Source: JACDBZ01 sp038233215 | GTDB lineage: Bacteria; Chloroflexota; Limnocylindria; QHBO01 | DNA length: 64,000 nt | Assembly (NCBI GenBank): GCA_038233215.1 | Contig: JBBSML010000002.1 | Span: 77,329-141,328, forward strand | Direction: 5' to 3' | Shown here: piece after piece, positions 24,300 through 33,025 of the stretch | How positions within the stretch are numbered: position 1 is the first letter of the stretch | Layout: each line of letters opens with the position of its first letter | Notes under the pieces: generated by a model | What the model was told of the DNA's origin: nothing | The model's input: only the letters and a program-made list of their open reading frames with translations | Databases searched by the model: none | Made by a program: the position numbers and the translations under genes

Positions 24300-25388
24300 A
24301 TGTCCACGCAGCTGACGAACGACAACATCCTCGCGGCGCTCGGTACCGTGAAGGATCCCGAGATTGGACGCGACCTTGTCTCACTCGGAATGGTGAAGAC
24401 CGTGACAATCGACGGGAGCGTCGTTGATCTGACCGTCGAGCTCACGACGCCGGCGTGCCCGCTGAAGGCGACCATCGAGAGCGATATCGTGGATGCGCTC
24501 ACGCCGCTCGGCGCGAGCGTGGTGCGGGTCGACTGGGCGAGCAACGTGAAGCGCACGTTCGGTGGTCCGGCGGCGGATCTCATCCCGGGCGTTCGGAACA
24601 CAATCGCGGTCGCGTCCGGCAAGGGAGGCGTCGGCAAGTCGACCGTGGCGGTCAACCTGGCGGTCAGCCTGGCGCGCGACGGAGCGAAGGTCGGACTGCT
24701 CGACGCCGATATCACCGGACCCAACGTGCCGATCATGATGGGCACGCAGGGCGCGCACGTCACCGGCACCGGAGGCAAGCCGAACCCGGTCGTCGCGCAC
24801 GGCGTGCAGATGATGAGCATCCAGTACTTTCTCCAGGCCGATGCGCCGGTTATCTGGCGCGGACCCCTGATCCACAGCGCCATCGCGCAGTTTCTGCGTG
24901 ACGTCGAATGGGGCGAGCTCGACTACCTCGTCATCGACTTGCCACCGGGGACCGGGGACGCGGCACTGAGCCTGAGCCAGCTCATCCCGCTGACCGGCGC
25001 GGTGATCGTCACCACCCCGCAGGAGGTGAGCCTGCTCGACGCGCGCAAGGCGGTCGGCATGTTCAACAAGGTCAACGTGCGGACGCTGGGCGTCATTGAG
25101 AACATGAGCGGCTTCGTCTGCCCGCACTGCAGCGAAGAGCACGACATCTTCGGATCGGGCGGCGGCGAGAAGATCGCCCGGGAGCTGGAGCTCGAGGTGC
25201 TCGGTCGCATTCCCCTCGAGCCCGGTGTGCGAGCCGGCGGCGACGCTGGCGTGCCGATCACATCGGCGCAGTATCCCGGCGGTGAGACTTCCGCGGCGGC
25301 ACTCGCCCTGCGGGCGGTCGCGCGCACGGTGGCCGGCCGCGTCAGCGTCCTCGCCGCCCCCGTCGCGGTGGGCAGCGGCTCCATCTGA
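24300..25388 (+). CDS. mrp: Mrp/NBP35 (ApbC) iron-sulfur cluster carrier ATPase
   Basis: A 362-residue P-loop ATPase that carries and delivers [4Fe-4S] clusters in the cytoplasm. The N-terminal MIP18/DUF59 domain spans residues ~8-85 (ILAALGTVKDPEIGRDLVSL). The deviant Walker A is SGKGGVGKST, followed by LLDADITGPNVP and VIDLPPGTGDAALS. The cluster-bridging CPHC lies in SGFVCPHCSEEH. AGGAGAG (24280-24286) is the likely ribosome-binding site, so this gene is leadered, unlike several neighbours. The glycosyltransferase gene begins 4 nt after its stop. Confidence 0.95.
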   Translation: MSTQLTNDNILAALGTVKDPEIGRDLVSLGMVKTVTIDGSVVDLTVELTTPACPLKATIESDIVDALTPLGASVVRVDWASNVKRTFGGPAADLIPGVRNTIAVASGKGGVGKSTVAVNLAVSLARDGAKVGLLDADITGPNVPIMMGTQGAHVTGTGGKPNPVVAHGVQMMSIQYFLQADAPVIWRGPLIHSAIAQFLRDVEWGELDYLVIDLPPGTGDAALSLSQLIPLTGAVIVTTPQEVSLLDARKAVGMFNKVNVRTLGVIENMSGFVCPHCSEEHDIFGSGGGEKIARELELEVLGRIPLEPGVRAGGDAGVPITSAQYPGGETSAAALALRAVARTVAGRVSVLAAPVAVGSGSI

Positions 25389-25392
25389 CACC

Positions 25393-26871
25393 GTGACGGT
25401 CGCGGGCCGGCTTGGCGGCGGCCCCGGATCGGGTCCGCGTTCAGCGGCTTCGGGGTACGCGACCACCGCGGCATGGGCCGCCTCGGCGCTGGTTCTCGGG
25501 CTCATCACCCTGAGTGCACTTCGGGCGAGCATCGCGTCGTTTGGCGCCATGCTCAGCGACTTCGGCGGGTCATCCGGAGGCATCGGGCTCGGCATGGCCG
25601 GGGGCTACGTGCTCGCCAGCCTCGGGCTCATCGGTCTTGCCCGGCGGGCCGCCGCGAACAACAGGACTGCTGGCCTCGGCCTGCCGCTCGCGATCGTGGT
25701 GCTTGCGATCCTGGTGCGCGTCACGCTCGCGGTCATCGCCGATGCGCCGCTTGTCGGGGAGAACCGCATCATCCACGAGCAGGCGCTCGGGGTCATGGAT
25801 GGCCTCTGCTGCTTCAGCCATCGGCCGTTGGGGTACCCGGTCGCCCTGGCTAGCGCGTACGCGGTGTTCGGGGTTGGATCCAGCGCGATCGAGATTCTGA
25901 ATATCTGTTTCGCGGCGCTGACCGCATGGCTCGTCTGGGATATCAGTCGGGCGACGTGGGGACGTCCGGTCGCCGCCATCGCGGCCACGACCTACGCGAT
26001 CATCCCGTCGCAGGTGCTCATGGCCCTCGTTCCGCTCACCGAGCCGATGTACACCATGCTGGTGGCCGGGGCCGTTCGTGCTGGCATTGCGCTTGAGCGC
26101 CGGCCGATGCTGATGGCGGCGGTCGCCTGCGCCGGGCCGCTGGCCGCCAGCCAGTACGTGCGCGCAACGGCCGCATCCCTGGTGGCCCCGATCGCCCTGC
26201 TGCCGTGGCTGGTTGGATGGACGTGGCGCCGCACTGTCCTGCGATCGGCGCTGATTGCCGTAGTGTTCCTCGTCCTGCTCCTGCCGGTCGTCTCATTCAA
26301 CATTCGTGCGCATGGGGATCTGTCCATCTCGACGTCGGCGTACGGTGGATGGAGCCTGTACGTCGGGGCCAACCCCGAGCATGGCGGCGCGTGGAACGCC
26401 GAGGACGCAGCGCGCCTCGCCGGCTTTCCAGGATCGTCGTGGTGGGAGCGCAGCGAATACGCCGGCAGCCTTGCGCTTGACCGTGTTCTTCAGGATCCAC
26501 CGGCCTCGATTCAGCTGGTGGCACGCAAGTTCGACACGCTCTGGGGCGACGAGAGGTACGCCGCGGAATACGCTCTGTCGAGCGGGGCGGTCACCCGCGC
26601 GACCCACAGCGTCTGGCTCGCCAGCCAGCTGTTCTGGACGCCACTCGTCGCACTGGCCACGCTCGGCATGCTTGCCGGTCGGCGACAGCCTCGGCCGGCG
26701 GCACTCCTGATCGGAATGACGGTCACCGTCGTCGCAGTCAGCCACCTGGTGCTCGAGGTGCACGGCCGCTACCACGCCACCTTGGTACCGCTCCTCTGCG
26801 TCCTGGCGGCCGTTGGTGTCGAGGCGCTCGCGACGTGGTGGCGGGCGCGCGGCGTAGCGGACAACCCCTGA
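25393..26871 (+). CDS. Polytopic glycosyltransferase-like membrane protein (GT39/ArnT-like)
   Basis: A 492-residue protein with roughly ten to twelve membrane helices and a C-terminal extracytoplasmic stretch, the general layout of GT-C glycosyltransferases such as the GT39/GT83 families. The first loop contains acidic residues and a motif (HRPLGYPVALASAYAVFG) that resembles the aspartate-containing first loop and the PPLY-type element of these enzymes. Donor (polyprenyl-phosphate sugar) and acceptor cannot be told. The GTG start 4 nt after mrp suggests co-transcription without an obvious functional link. Confidence 0.7.
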   Translation: MTVAGRLGGGPGSGPRSAASGYATTAAWAASALVLGLITLSALRASIASFGAMLSDFGGSSGGIGLGMAGGYVLASLGLIGLARRAAANNRTAGLGLPLAIVVLAILVRVTLAVIADAPLVGENRIIHEQALGVMDGLCCFSHRPLGYPVALASAYAVFGVGSSAIEILNICFAALTAWLVWDISRATWGRPVAAIAATTYAIIPSQVLMALVPLTEPMYTMLVAGAVRAGIALERRPMLMAAVACAGPLAASQYVRATAASLVAPIALLPWLVGWTWRRTVLRSALIAVVFLVLLLPVVSFNIRAHGDLSISTSAYGGWSLYVGANPEHGGAWNAEDAARLAGFPGSSWWERSEYAGSLALDRVLQDPPASIQLVARKFDTLWGDERYAAEYALSSGAVTRATHSVWLASQLFWTPLVALATLGMLAGRRQPRPAALLIGMTVTVVAVSHLVLEVHGRYHATLVPLLCVLAAVGVEALATWWRARGVADNP

Positions 26872-26873
26872 AG

Positions 26874-26916
26874 GGGCGTACGGAAGTTCTCCATCGGGGG
26901 TATTGCGGGCGTACGG
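26874..26916. repeat. Direct repeat GGGCGTACGG upstream of a phosphoesterase gene
   Basis: GGGCGTACGG at 26874-26883 and 26907-26916, 33 nt apart (about three helical turns), each with a palindromic CGTACG core, immediately before the ATG at 26921. Possible regulator binding sites. Confidence 0.35.
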
Positions 26917-26920
26917 GCCG

Positions 26921-27688
26921 ATGACGAACATGGCGCGCATGCGGATTGCCGTCATTGCCGACATCCATGCCAACCTGCCTGCGCTGCGAGCCGTGATGGA
27001 CGACATTGCGCGCATCGATGCGGATGCGATCTACTGCGTGGGCGACGTGGTCGGACGGGGCCCGCACCCGAACGAAACGGTCGAGCTGCTGCGCGGCCTC
27101 GAGATCCCGACGATCCAGGGCAACTGGGACGAGGCGGTCGGAATGGACCGCGAGCAGACCGGCGCCGCCTGGACCTCGAACGCGGCAGAGGCGGCCGGCA
27201 TCGCGTCGATGCGGTGGACCACGGAGACGATGAAGGAGGAGCATCGCTCCTGGCTGCGCCTGTTGCCGAAGACGCTGCGCCTCAACATCGCGGATCGGTC
27301 GGTGCAGTTCTTCCATGGGTCGCCGCTGCGCGAAAACGAATACCTGTGGTCGGACCGTCCCTCGCGCGTCCTGGCGCGAATCGCCCGCGACGAGGCGGAC
27401 GACCTGTTCTGCTTCGGCCATACGCATGAGGCGTTTCACCGGGTCGTTGGCCAGGCGCATTTCGTGGCCTGCGGCTCGGTCGGGTGCGGCACCAGCGACG
27501 ACGCGCGTGCGCGGTATGCGGTCATCTACATCGGTGACCCGGACATGGCCATCGGTTTCCGCTCGGTCGACTACGACCACAACTCGGTGGTTCGAGATCT
27601 CGCCGCCGCCGGCCTTTCGATCGATCTGCTTCGCATTCCGCCGACCCCGCATCCGCACATGGCGAGCGAGGCTCGCGCCACCACCTAG
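26921..27688 (+). CDS. Calcineurin-like metallophosphoesterase (YfcE/MJ0936-like)
   Basis: A 255-residue phosphodiesterase/phosphatase with the complete dimetal signature: ADIHANL, VGDVVGRGPHP, GNWDEAVG, a histidine in FFHGSP and FGHTHEAF. No signal peptide, so cytoplasmic. ATGs at 26921, 26930 and 26939 are all possible; homologues usually begin at MRIAVIADIH (26939). Its stop is 14 nt from the convergent end of the nucleoside transporter operon. The substrate is unknown. Confidence 0.88.
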   Translation: MTNMARMRIAVIADIHANLPALRAVMDDIARIDADAIYCVGDVVGRGPHPNETVELLRGLEIPTIQGNWDEAVGMDREQTGAAWTSNAAEAAGIASMRWTTETMKEEHRSWLRLLPKTLRLNIADRSVQFFHGSPLRENEYLWSDRPSRVLARIARDEADDLFCFGHTHEAFHRVVGQAHFVACGSVGCGTSDDARARYAVIYIGDPDMAIGFRSVDYDHNSVVRDLAAAGLSIDLLRIPPTPHPHMASEARATT

Positions 27689-27701
27689 CGAGAGGAGGTC
27701 G

Positions 27702-28781
27702 TTACGTGGCCTTCGATTCCCTCTCGTATGGCTGTCCGACAGCGGCCGGTGCCACACTGCGGCCGACGACTCCGGCGAGCACGATGATCGTGATCAGGTA
27801 GGGGAGCGCCTGGTAAAACTCGTTCGGGATGCCCTCCAGCAGCTGGCCAAGCTGGACGAGCTCGTCGGTGGGCGGGCGAATGCTGACGGCGCGTCCAATG
27901 GCGCCCGCTGACGTGAAGAGCAGTGCCGCGCCGAGTGCCCCGATCGGCGTCCAGCGTCCGAAGATCACCGCCGCCAGCGCGATGAAGCCCCGACCGGCGG
28001 TCATGCCGTTCTGGAACGACGAGGTCGCCTCCAGGGTCAGGAATGCACCGGCCAGGCCGGCGAAGATGCCGCCGATGACGACGTTCCGGTAGCGCAGGCG
28101 GATGACGTCGATGCCCACTGTCTCGGCAGCCTTCGGATGTTCGCCGACTGCCCGCGTGCGAAGGCCCCATCGGGAGCGGAACAGGAGAATCTGGAGGGTG
28201 ATCACGAACACGATCACGCTCATGGCGATTGGTCCCTGGTCGAGGAACATGTCGAGGATCCAGCCGATCACCGGGATATCGGTGATCTCCGGTGGCGGGT
28301 TGAATGACGAGAAGGTACCGGCGCCGACGCGCGGGTTCGGCGTGACCACCAATCGGTTCAGGTAACCCGTCAGCCCCAGCGCAGCCACGTTGATGATGAC
28401 GCCGCTGATGATCTGATCGGCGCGAATCGTGATGCTCAGCCAGGCATGCAGGAGCGAGAGTGCCATGGCGGTGAGCACGGCGGCGATCACGCCGATCAGC
28501 AGCGGAGCCGTGGTGTTGAAGAGCTCCAGCTCGAACACGGGCAGATACGGTTCGCTGAAGCCGGCGGCGACGAAGCCGGCAAACGCGGCCGCCAGCATCA
28601 TTCCCTCGATGCCGATGTTCACCACGCCGGAGCGCTCGTTCATGATGCCGCACAGCGCGCCGAGCGCTATCGGCGTTGCCAGCGCCAGGATGATCGGCGC
28701 GATGTTCGGGACCGTCTGAATGAGGTACGCGATCAGCTGGAAGATGAGGCCGATGATCGGGATGCCGTAGAGAACGTCCAT
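27702..28781 (-). CDS. BMP-type nucleoside ABC transporter permease 2
   Basis: A 359-residue polytopic permease of the family paired with BMP lipoproteins (YufQ/NupQ-like; COG1079). It shows the signature region IALGALCGIMNERSGVVNIGIEGMM, which both permeases of such systems carry in related form, and a long C-terminal membrane domain. Its ATG overlaps the stop of permease 1 by one base (TGATG), so synthesis is coupled. Last gene of the operon binding protein - ATPase - permease 1 - permease 2. The transport substrate is probably a purine nucleoside, by family. Confidence 0.92.
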   Translation of the reverse strand: MDVLYGIPIIGLIFQLIAYLIQTVPNIAPIILALATPIALGALCGIMNERSGVVNIGIEGMMLAAAFAGFVAAGFSEPYLPVFELELFNTTAPLLIGVIAAVLTAMALSLLHAWLSITIRADQIISGVIINVAALGLTGYLNRLVVTPNPRVGAGTFSSFNPPPEITDIPVIGWILDMFLDQGPIAMSVIVFVITLQILLFRSRWGLRTRAVGEHPKAAETVGIDVIRLRYRNVVIGGIFAGLAGAFLTLEATSSFQNGMTAGRGFIALAAVIFGRWTPIGALGAALLFTSAGAIGRAVSIRPPTDELVQLGQLLEGIPNEFYQALPYLITIIVLAGVVGRSVAPAAVGQPYERESKAT

Positions 28782-30001
28782 CAGCGCGGCGCCTGCTCAC
28801 CGTACGAACGGCTGACGGTCTGGAGCTCGTCGACACCGGTTCCCGCGACGCGCAGGCGGAACAGCCGTCGGACGAGGATATCTGCTGCCAGGAAGAGCAG
28901 GATGATGCCCTGCAGCACGTCGATGATCTCGACCGGAATGCCCGCGTCGAGCTGCATCTCGGGGGCGCCGGCCCGCATCGCCCCGAACAGGATCGCCGAG
29001 AACAGGATCCCGACCGGATGGGCGCGCCCGAGCAGGGCGACGCTGATCGAATCGAAGCCCACGCTCGTGCCGTAGGAGGTGTTGATGAATCCTGTCACGC
29101 CCAGGATCTCGACAACGCCCGCCAGCCCTGCCAGGAGTCCGCAGGCCGCCATGGTCGTCATCGTCACGACGGCCGGCCGCATGCCGGCGTACCGCGCGGC
29201 ACTCGGGTTGGCACCGACCGTCCGGAGCTCGAATCCGAAGGTCGTGCGCGCCAGGATCCACCACACGATCGGGACGGTGAGGAGCGCCAGCAGCACACCG
29301 ATGTGCAGGTTACGGGTGCCGGGAACGTCCACCAGGGCAGCGTTGCCGATCGGGCCGGTACGCGCGAAGGCGAAGCCCTCGGCTCCGAGCGGGCCCGCCA
29401 CGAGATACGCGATGATGGCCGCTGCGATGAAGTTGAGCATGATGGTCGTGACGACTTCATGCGCGCCGGTGAACGCCTTCAGCATTCCCGGGATGAAGCC
29501 GTAGGCGGCGCCGACCGCCGCGCCCGCCAGAACGGCCGCGGTCATCGCGATAGGGGTCGGCAGCTCTGCGACCGATGCGCCGACATAGGCTGCTCCAAGG
29601 GCTCCCATCAGGAACTGGCCCTGCGCGCCGATGTTGAACAGGCCGGCCTTGAAGCCGAGGCCGACCGCCAGGCCGCCCAGGATGAGCGGGGCCGCGGCCA
29701 CCATCGTGTCCACGATCGGATTCAGGCCACCGAACGCTCCGAACATGAGCGATGAATATGCGATCCACGGCAGCAGGGGATCGAAGTCCCGGCCGGTGAG
29801 GAGGCTCGAACCCAGGATGAAGATCGATCCGACAACGAACGCGAGGAGCACCGCGGCGATCGGTACTGCGCTGACCTGGATGATCCGCCCCCACAGCGAT
29901 TTCGACTGCGGGGGCGGGATGCGTGCCTGCGGGGCAGCTGCGTCAGGTCCAGCCGGAATCTGTTCCAGCTCTCGCTGATCGGAGTTGCCGGCATCGGTCA
30001 C
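28781..30001 (-). CDS. BMP-type nucleoside ABC transporter permease 1
   Basis: A 406-residue permease (YufP/NupP-like; COG4603). A cytoplasmic N-terminal tail of ~40 residues (QARIPPPQSKSLWGRIIQ) precedes about nine membrane helices. The conserved loop LGGLAVGLGFKAGLFNIGAQG is present. It starts with an ATGA overlap on the ATPase gene and ends overlapping permease 2, so the three membrane-complex genes are made as one translation unit. It imports the nucleoside delivered by the BMP lipoprotein encoded at the head of the operon. Confidence 0.92.
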   Translation of the reverse strand: MTDAGNSDQRELEQIPAGPDAAAPQARIPPPQSKSLWGRIIQVSAVPIAAVLLAFVVGSIFILGSSLLTGRDFDPLLPWIAYSSLMFGAFGGLNPIVDTMVAAAPLILGGLAVGLGFKAGLFNIGAQGQFLMGALGAAYVGASVAELPTPIAMTAAVLAGAAVGAAYGFIPGMLKAFTGAHEVVTTIMLNFIAAAIIAYLVAGPLGAEGFAFARTGPIGNAALVDVPGTRNLHIGVLLALLTVPIVWWILARTTFGFELRTVGANPSAARYAGMRPAVVTMTTMAACGLLAGLAGVVEILGVTGFINTSYGTSVGFDSISVALLGRAHPVGILFSAILFGAMRAGAPEMQLDAGIPVEIIDVLQGIILLFLAADILVRRLFRLRVAGTGVDELQTVSRSYGEQAPR

Positions 30002-31563
30002 GATGCGACCTCCGCGGTCTCGGCAGGCCGTTCATCGCGGCCGCCGGTCGCCATCAGCAGCCCGATCTCCTCGCGGTCAGCGGCGCGCCCGTCGCGCTCA
30101 GCGACAATCTGGCCGCGGTACATGACAAGGATGCGATCTGAGAGCTCCATCACCTCGTCCAACTCGGCAGAGACCAGCAGGATGGCCGACCCCGCGTCAC
30201 GTTTCGCGATCGCCTGGCGGTGAATGAACTCGATGCTGCCCACGTCGAGCCCACGCGTTGGCTGGTCCAGGATGAGCACCCGGGTATCTCCGCTGAACTC
30301 GCGCGCAACGACCACCTTCTGCTGGTTTCCGCCCGATAGCGTGCCGGCCGGTACCTCGCGAGACGGAGTCCGGATGTCGAACTCGTCGATGCGGGCATCG
30401 GCCCAACGGTCTACTGCCTCCTCGTCCCGGATGATCCCCCGCGCGAACGGTGGGCGGTTGTAGTCATTCAGGCACAGGTTGTCATCGATCGGGAAGCTCA
30501 GGATGATGCCGTAGCGGTGGCGATCACCCGGCACGAAGGCCAGGCCGTTATCCATCAGCGATCGCACGCTCGCTCGCGTCAGATCGTGGCCTCCGTACGC
30601 GAATCTGCCAGCGGCTGCTTTTCGCAGCCCGGTCAGGGCCCCGACCAGCTCATCCTGGCCGTTGCCGGCCACGCCCGCGATGCCCACGATCTCGCCGCCG
30701 CGCACCGAGAAGGAGACAGAGCGAACGGCCTCCTGCCCCCGGTCGTCGTTCACACGCAGTGCATCCACCTCCAGGACGACATCTCCGGGGCTCGACTCCC
30801 CACGGTCCACCGTGAGGCTGACGTCACGGCCGACCATCAGATTGGCAAGCTCGTCCTCGTTCGTCTCGGCCGGCTGTCGCGTGCCGACGACGCGCCCTCG
30901 CCTGATGACGGTGATGCGATCCGCGATCTCGAGCACCTCGTACAGCTTGTGGCTGATGAAGATGATCGAGGTGCCGAACTCGCGAGTGAGCTGGCGAAGG
31001 ACCGCGAAGATCTCGCGAGTTTCCTGCGGCGTCAGCACGGCCGTGGGCTCGTCTAGGACGAGAATGTTCGCATTGCGGTACAGCGCCTTGAGGATTTCGA
31101 CGCGCTGCTGCGACCCGACCGACAGCGACCCGACCGTGGCATCCGGATCGATATCGAACCCGAATGTGCGACCGAGTTGGCGGATGCGCGCGTGCGCCGC
31201 GCGCCGATCGACGAACACGGGATTCGCCATCGGCTCCTCGCCGAGGAGGATATTCTCGGCGACGCTGAGCACTGGCACCAGCATGAAATGCTGGTGGACC
31301 ATGCTGATCCCGCGGCGGATGGCGTCGGACGGACCCGCGATCGCGGCAGGCTTGCCGCCGATCAGGATCTGTCCCTCGTCCGGCGAGGCGAGGCCGTAGA
31401 GGATGTTCATGAGCGTGGATTTGCCCGCGCCGTTTTCACCGAGCAGCGCGTGAATCTCTCCGGGGCGCACGTCGAGGTCGATGCCATCGTTGGCGACGAC
31501 GCCCGGATAGCGTTTGGTGATGCCTCGCATCTCAAGGACAGGTGCGAGAGCTGCCTCGGTCAT
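29998..31563 (-). CDS. BMP-type nucleoside ABC transporter ATPase (double domain)
   Basis: A 521-residue ATPase with two nucleotide-binding domains in tandem (YufO/NupO-like; COG3845). Domain 1 has LLGENGAGKSTLMNIL, the signature LSVGSQQRVEI and Walker B ILVLDEPTAVL. Domain 2 is of the sugar/nucleoside-importer type: its P-loop position reads AGVAGNGQDEL, and it has LSGGNQQKVVV and LILDQPTRGLD. Such asymmetric pairs are normal for this class. There are 109 nt between it and the upstream binding-protein gene, holding a strong hairpin. Confidence 0.94.
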   Translation of the reverse strand: MTEAALAPVLEMRGITKRYPGVVANDGIDLDVRPGEIHALLGENGAGKSTLMNILYGLASPDEGQILIGGKPAAIAGPSDAIRRGISMVHQHFMLVPVLSVAENILLGEEPMANPVFVDRRAAHARIRQLGRTFGFDIDPDATVGSLSVGSQQRVEILKALYRNANILVLDEPTAVLTPQETREIFAVLRQLTREFGTSIIFISHKLYEVLEIADRITVIRRGRVVGTRQPAETNEDELANLMVGRDVSLTVDRGESSPGDVVLEVDALRVNDDRGQEAVRSVSFSVRGGEIVGIAGVAGNGQDELVGALTGLRKAAAGRFAYGGHDLTRASVRSLMDNGLAFVPGDRHRYGIILSFPIDDNLCLNDYNRPPFARGIIRDEEAVDRWADARIDEFDIRTPSREVPAGTLSGGNQQKVVVAREFSGDTRVLILDQPTRGLDVGSIEFIHRQAIAKRDAGSAILLVSAELDEVMELSDRILVMYRGQIVAERDGRAADREEIGLLMATGGRDERPAETAEVAS

Positions 31564-31622
31564 CGGTGTGCTCAGGCTCGTGGGGACGATGGATTGGCGG
31601 AGCGTACCGAGAAGTGAACGAG

Positions 31623-31658
31623 CGAGGCGGGCCTGGCGCCAGGGTCAGGCCCGCCTCG
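31623..31658 (-). terminator. Strong hairpin between binding-protein and ATPase genes
   Basis: GAGGCGGGCCTG (31624-31635) and CAGGCCCGCCTC (31646-31657) form a perfect 12 bp stem, 13 bp with the flanking C-G pair, and a 10 nt loop. It begins 15 nt after the BMP stop. There is no U-tract, so it probably protects the upstream mRNA end or terminates only part of the transcripts, giving more binding protein than transporter. Confidence 0.6.
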
Positions 31659-31672
31659 AAACCATGTTCAGG

Positions 31673-32863
31673 TCATCCGCCGAAGCAAGGCGTGTCCCCG
31701 GCGCATGGGTCGATCGAGCCGTCCGCCAATCCGTCGAAGGCCTCGTCGACAGCCTCCTGGACCGACGGGTCGAGCTCACCCTCGAAGTCGTGGAACGGCG
31801 AGATACCCACGCCGGGCGGATCGGCCGCCGCGTTGTGGAACACGTTGCCGGCTTCCGCGGACTCGTCAGCGACGCGCTCGATCGCCGCCTGGACTGACTC
31901 CTTCAGCTTCTTCTCGGCGCTGGTGACGATGCACTCGCCAAGGTCGGGAAGGCTGATGTACTGGTCTACATCGACGCCGATGCCGAACACCTCAGCATCA
32001 CAGGCGGCCTCCAGGACGCCCTGCCCGGTCAGGCCGGCGACCTGGAACAGGACGTCGGCGTCGGCCTCGATCATCTGCTCGCCGATCGACTTGCCCGTCG
32101 TCGGGTCGTTGAAGGCGGTGCTGATGTCGGTGCTCGCGTACTCAATCAGGACCTCGATGTCCGGATTGACGCTCGCGGCGCCGTTTGCATAGCCGGAGAT
32201 GTAATTGACCACCGGCGGGACGCTGTCGATGCCACCGACGGCACCGATGACACCGGTCTCGCTGATGTTGGCAGCCACGATGCCCGCCAGGTAGCCCGCC
32301 TGCGCCTCGTTGTAGAGCAGGCCCATGTAGTTTTCAGGGATCGGATCAGCGCCGATGAACTGGTCGACGCCGATGAACCATGTCTCCGGGTTCTCTTCCG
32401 CCGCGGCCAGGGTCGCATCGCCGATGGCAAATCCGACGGTCACGATGACGTCGAAGTCACGGTCGACGAAGGTCTGAATGTTCTGCGCGTAGTCCGCGGG
32501 GGCCTCCGTCACGATCACCTCGGCGGTGCCGCCGACGGAGGTCGCGCCTGCGATACCGCCGCACCATGACGCCTCATTGAACGACTTGTCCTCGAGCTGC
32601 CCGACGTCGGTCACCACGCCGATCATGAGCGCGTCGCCCGATTCGGGCTCGCCGCATGCGTCGAGGCCGGCCACCGGCTCCTCGCTGGCCGCCGCGCTCT
32701 CGGATGGCTCCGCCGATTCCGGAGCCATCGACTCCGGGGCGGTGGATTCGGCTGTTGATTCGGTCGCGCTCTCGGATGGGCTCTCGCCACCTCCCGAGCA
32801 GGCGGCCAGGATGAGCACCAGGACAGCCAGCACGACCATCAGCGAGCTCCGATGTTTCCGCAT
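31673..32863 (-). CDS. BMP-family nucleoside-binding lipoprotein
   Basis: A 396-residue lipoprotein substrate receptor. Signal peptide MRKHRSSLMVVLAVLVLILA with lipobox LAAC, lipidated C22, then an unusually long Ser/Glu/Ala linker (residues ~25-65). The BMP fold follows: VGQLEDKSFNEASWCG, VTVGFAIGDATLAAAEENP, FIGVDQFIGADPIPENY, GIVAANISETGVIGAVGG. Four extra cysteines, including C392 near the C-terminus (DPCAGDTPCFGG), could form disulfides. The ribosome-binding block TGGAGGAAT sits 2 nt before the ATG. First gene of the nucleoside importer operon. Confidence 0.93.
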   Translation of the reverse strand: MRKHRSSLMVVLAVLVLILAACSGGGESPSESATESTAESTAPESMAPESAEPSESAAASEEPVAGLDACGEPESGDALMIGVVTDVGQLEDKSFNEASWCGGIAGATSVGGTAEVIVTEAPADYAQNIQTFVDRDFDVIVTVGFAIGDATLAAAEENPETWFIGVDQFIGADPIPENYMGLLYNEAQAGYLAGIVAANISETGVIGAVGGIDSVPPVVNYISGYANGAASVNPDIEVLIEYASTDISTAFNDPTTGKSIGEQMIEADADVLFQVAGLTGQGVLEAACDAEVFGIGVDVDQYISLPDLGECIVTSAEKKLKESVQAAIERVADESAEAGNVFHNAAADPPGVGISPFHDFEGELDPSVQEAVDEAFDGLADGSIDPCAGDTPCFGG

Positions 32864-32942
32864 CTATTCCTCCACACCATTTCGGTGCGTACTGCCGCAT
32901 GGATCGCGGCGCCTCCGGTGCGCTCGGGCAATGGGCGCCTGG

Positions 32943-32955
32943 CGCAGAATCTGCG
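32943..32955. promoter_or_regulatory. Palindrome at the predicted transcript start of the BMP operon
   Basis: CGCAGAATCTGCG, a perfect 13 bp palindrome. It starts 3 nt downstream of the -10 box on the minus strand and so covers the expected +1 site: a good position for a repressor. Confidence 0.45.
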
Positions 32956-32957
32956 GC

Positions 32958-32987
32958 ATCATACTTCCTTGCCGATCCTTCGCTCAA
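32958..32987 (-). promoter_or_regulatory. Sigma-70-type promoter of the BMP operon
   Basis: On the minus strand: TTGAGC (-35, 32987-32982), an 18 nt spacer and TATGAT (-10, 32963-32958). It would give a 5' leader of about 88 nt before the ATG at 32863, consistent with that gene having a strong ribosome-binding site. Confidence 0.55.
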
Positions 32988-33011
32988 GGTCCGACCGCGC
33001 CGCGACGCCCG

Positions 33012-33017
33012 TATCAT
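33012..33017 (+). promoter_or_regulatory. -10 box TATCAT, leaderless start for the HAD gene
   Basis: TATCAT, 8 nt, then ATG at 33026; no ribosome-binding site. Confidence 0.5.
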
Positions 33018-33025
33018 CCGGCCTC

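Noticed and set aside
27685..28836. 383-codon minus-strand ORF
   Set aside because: It is an out-of-frame reading of the second nucleoside permease, very Arg/His-rich.
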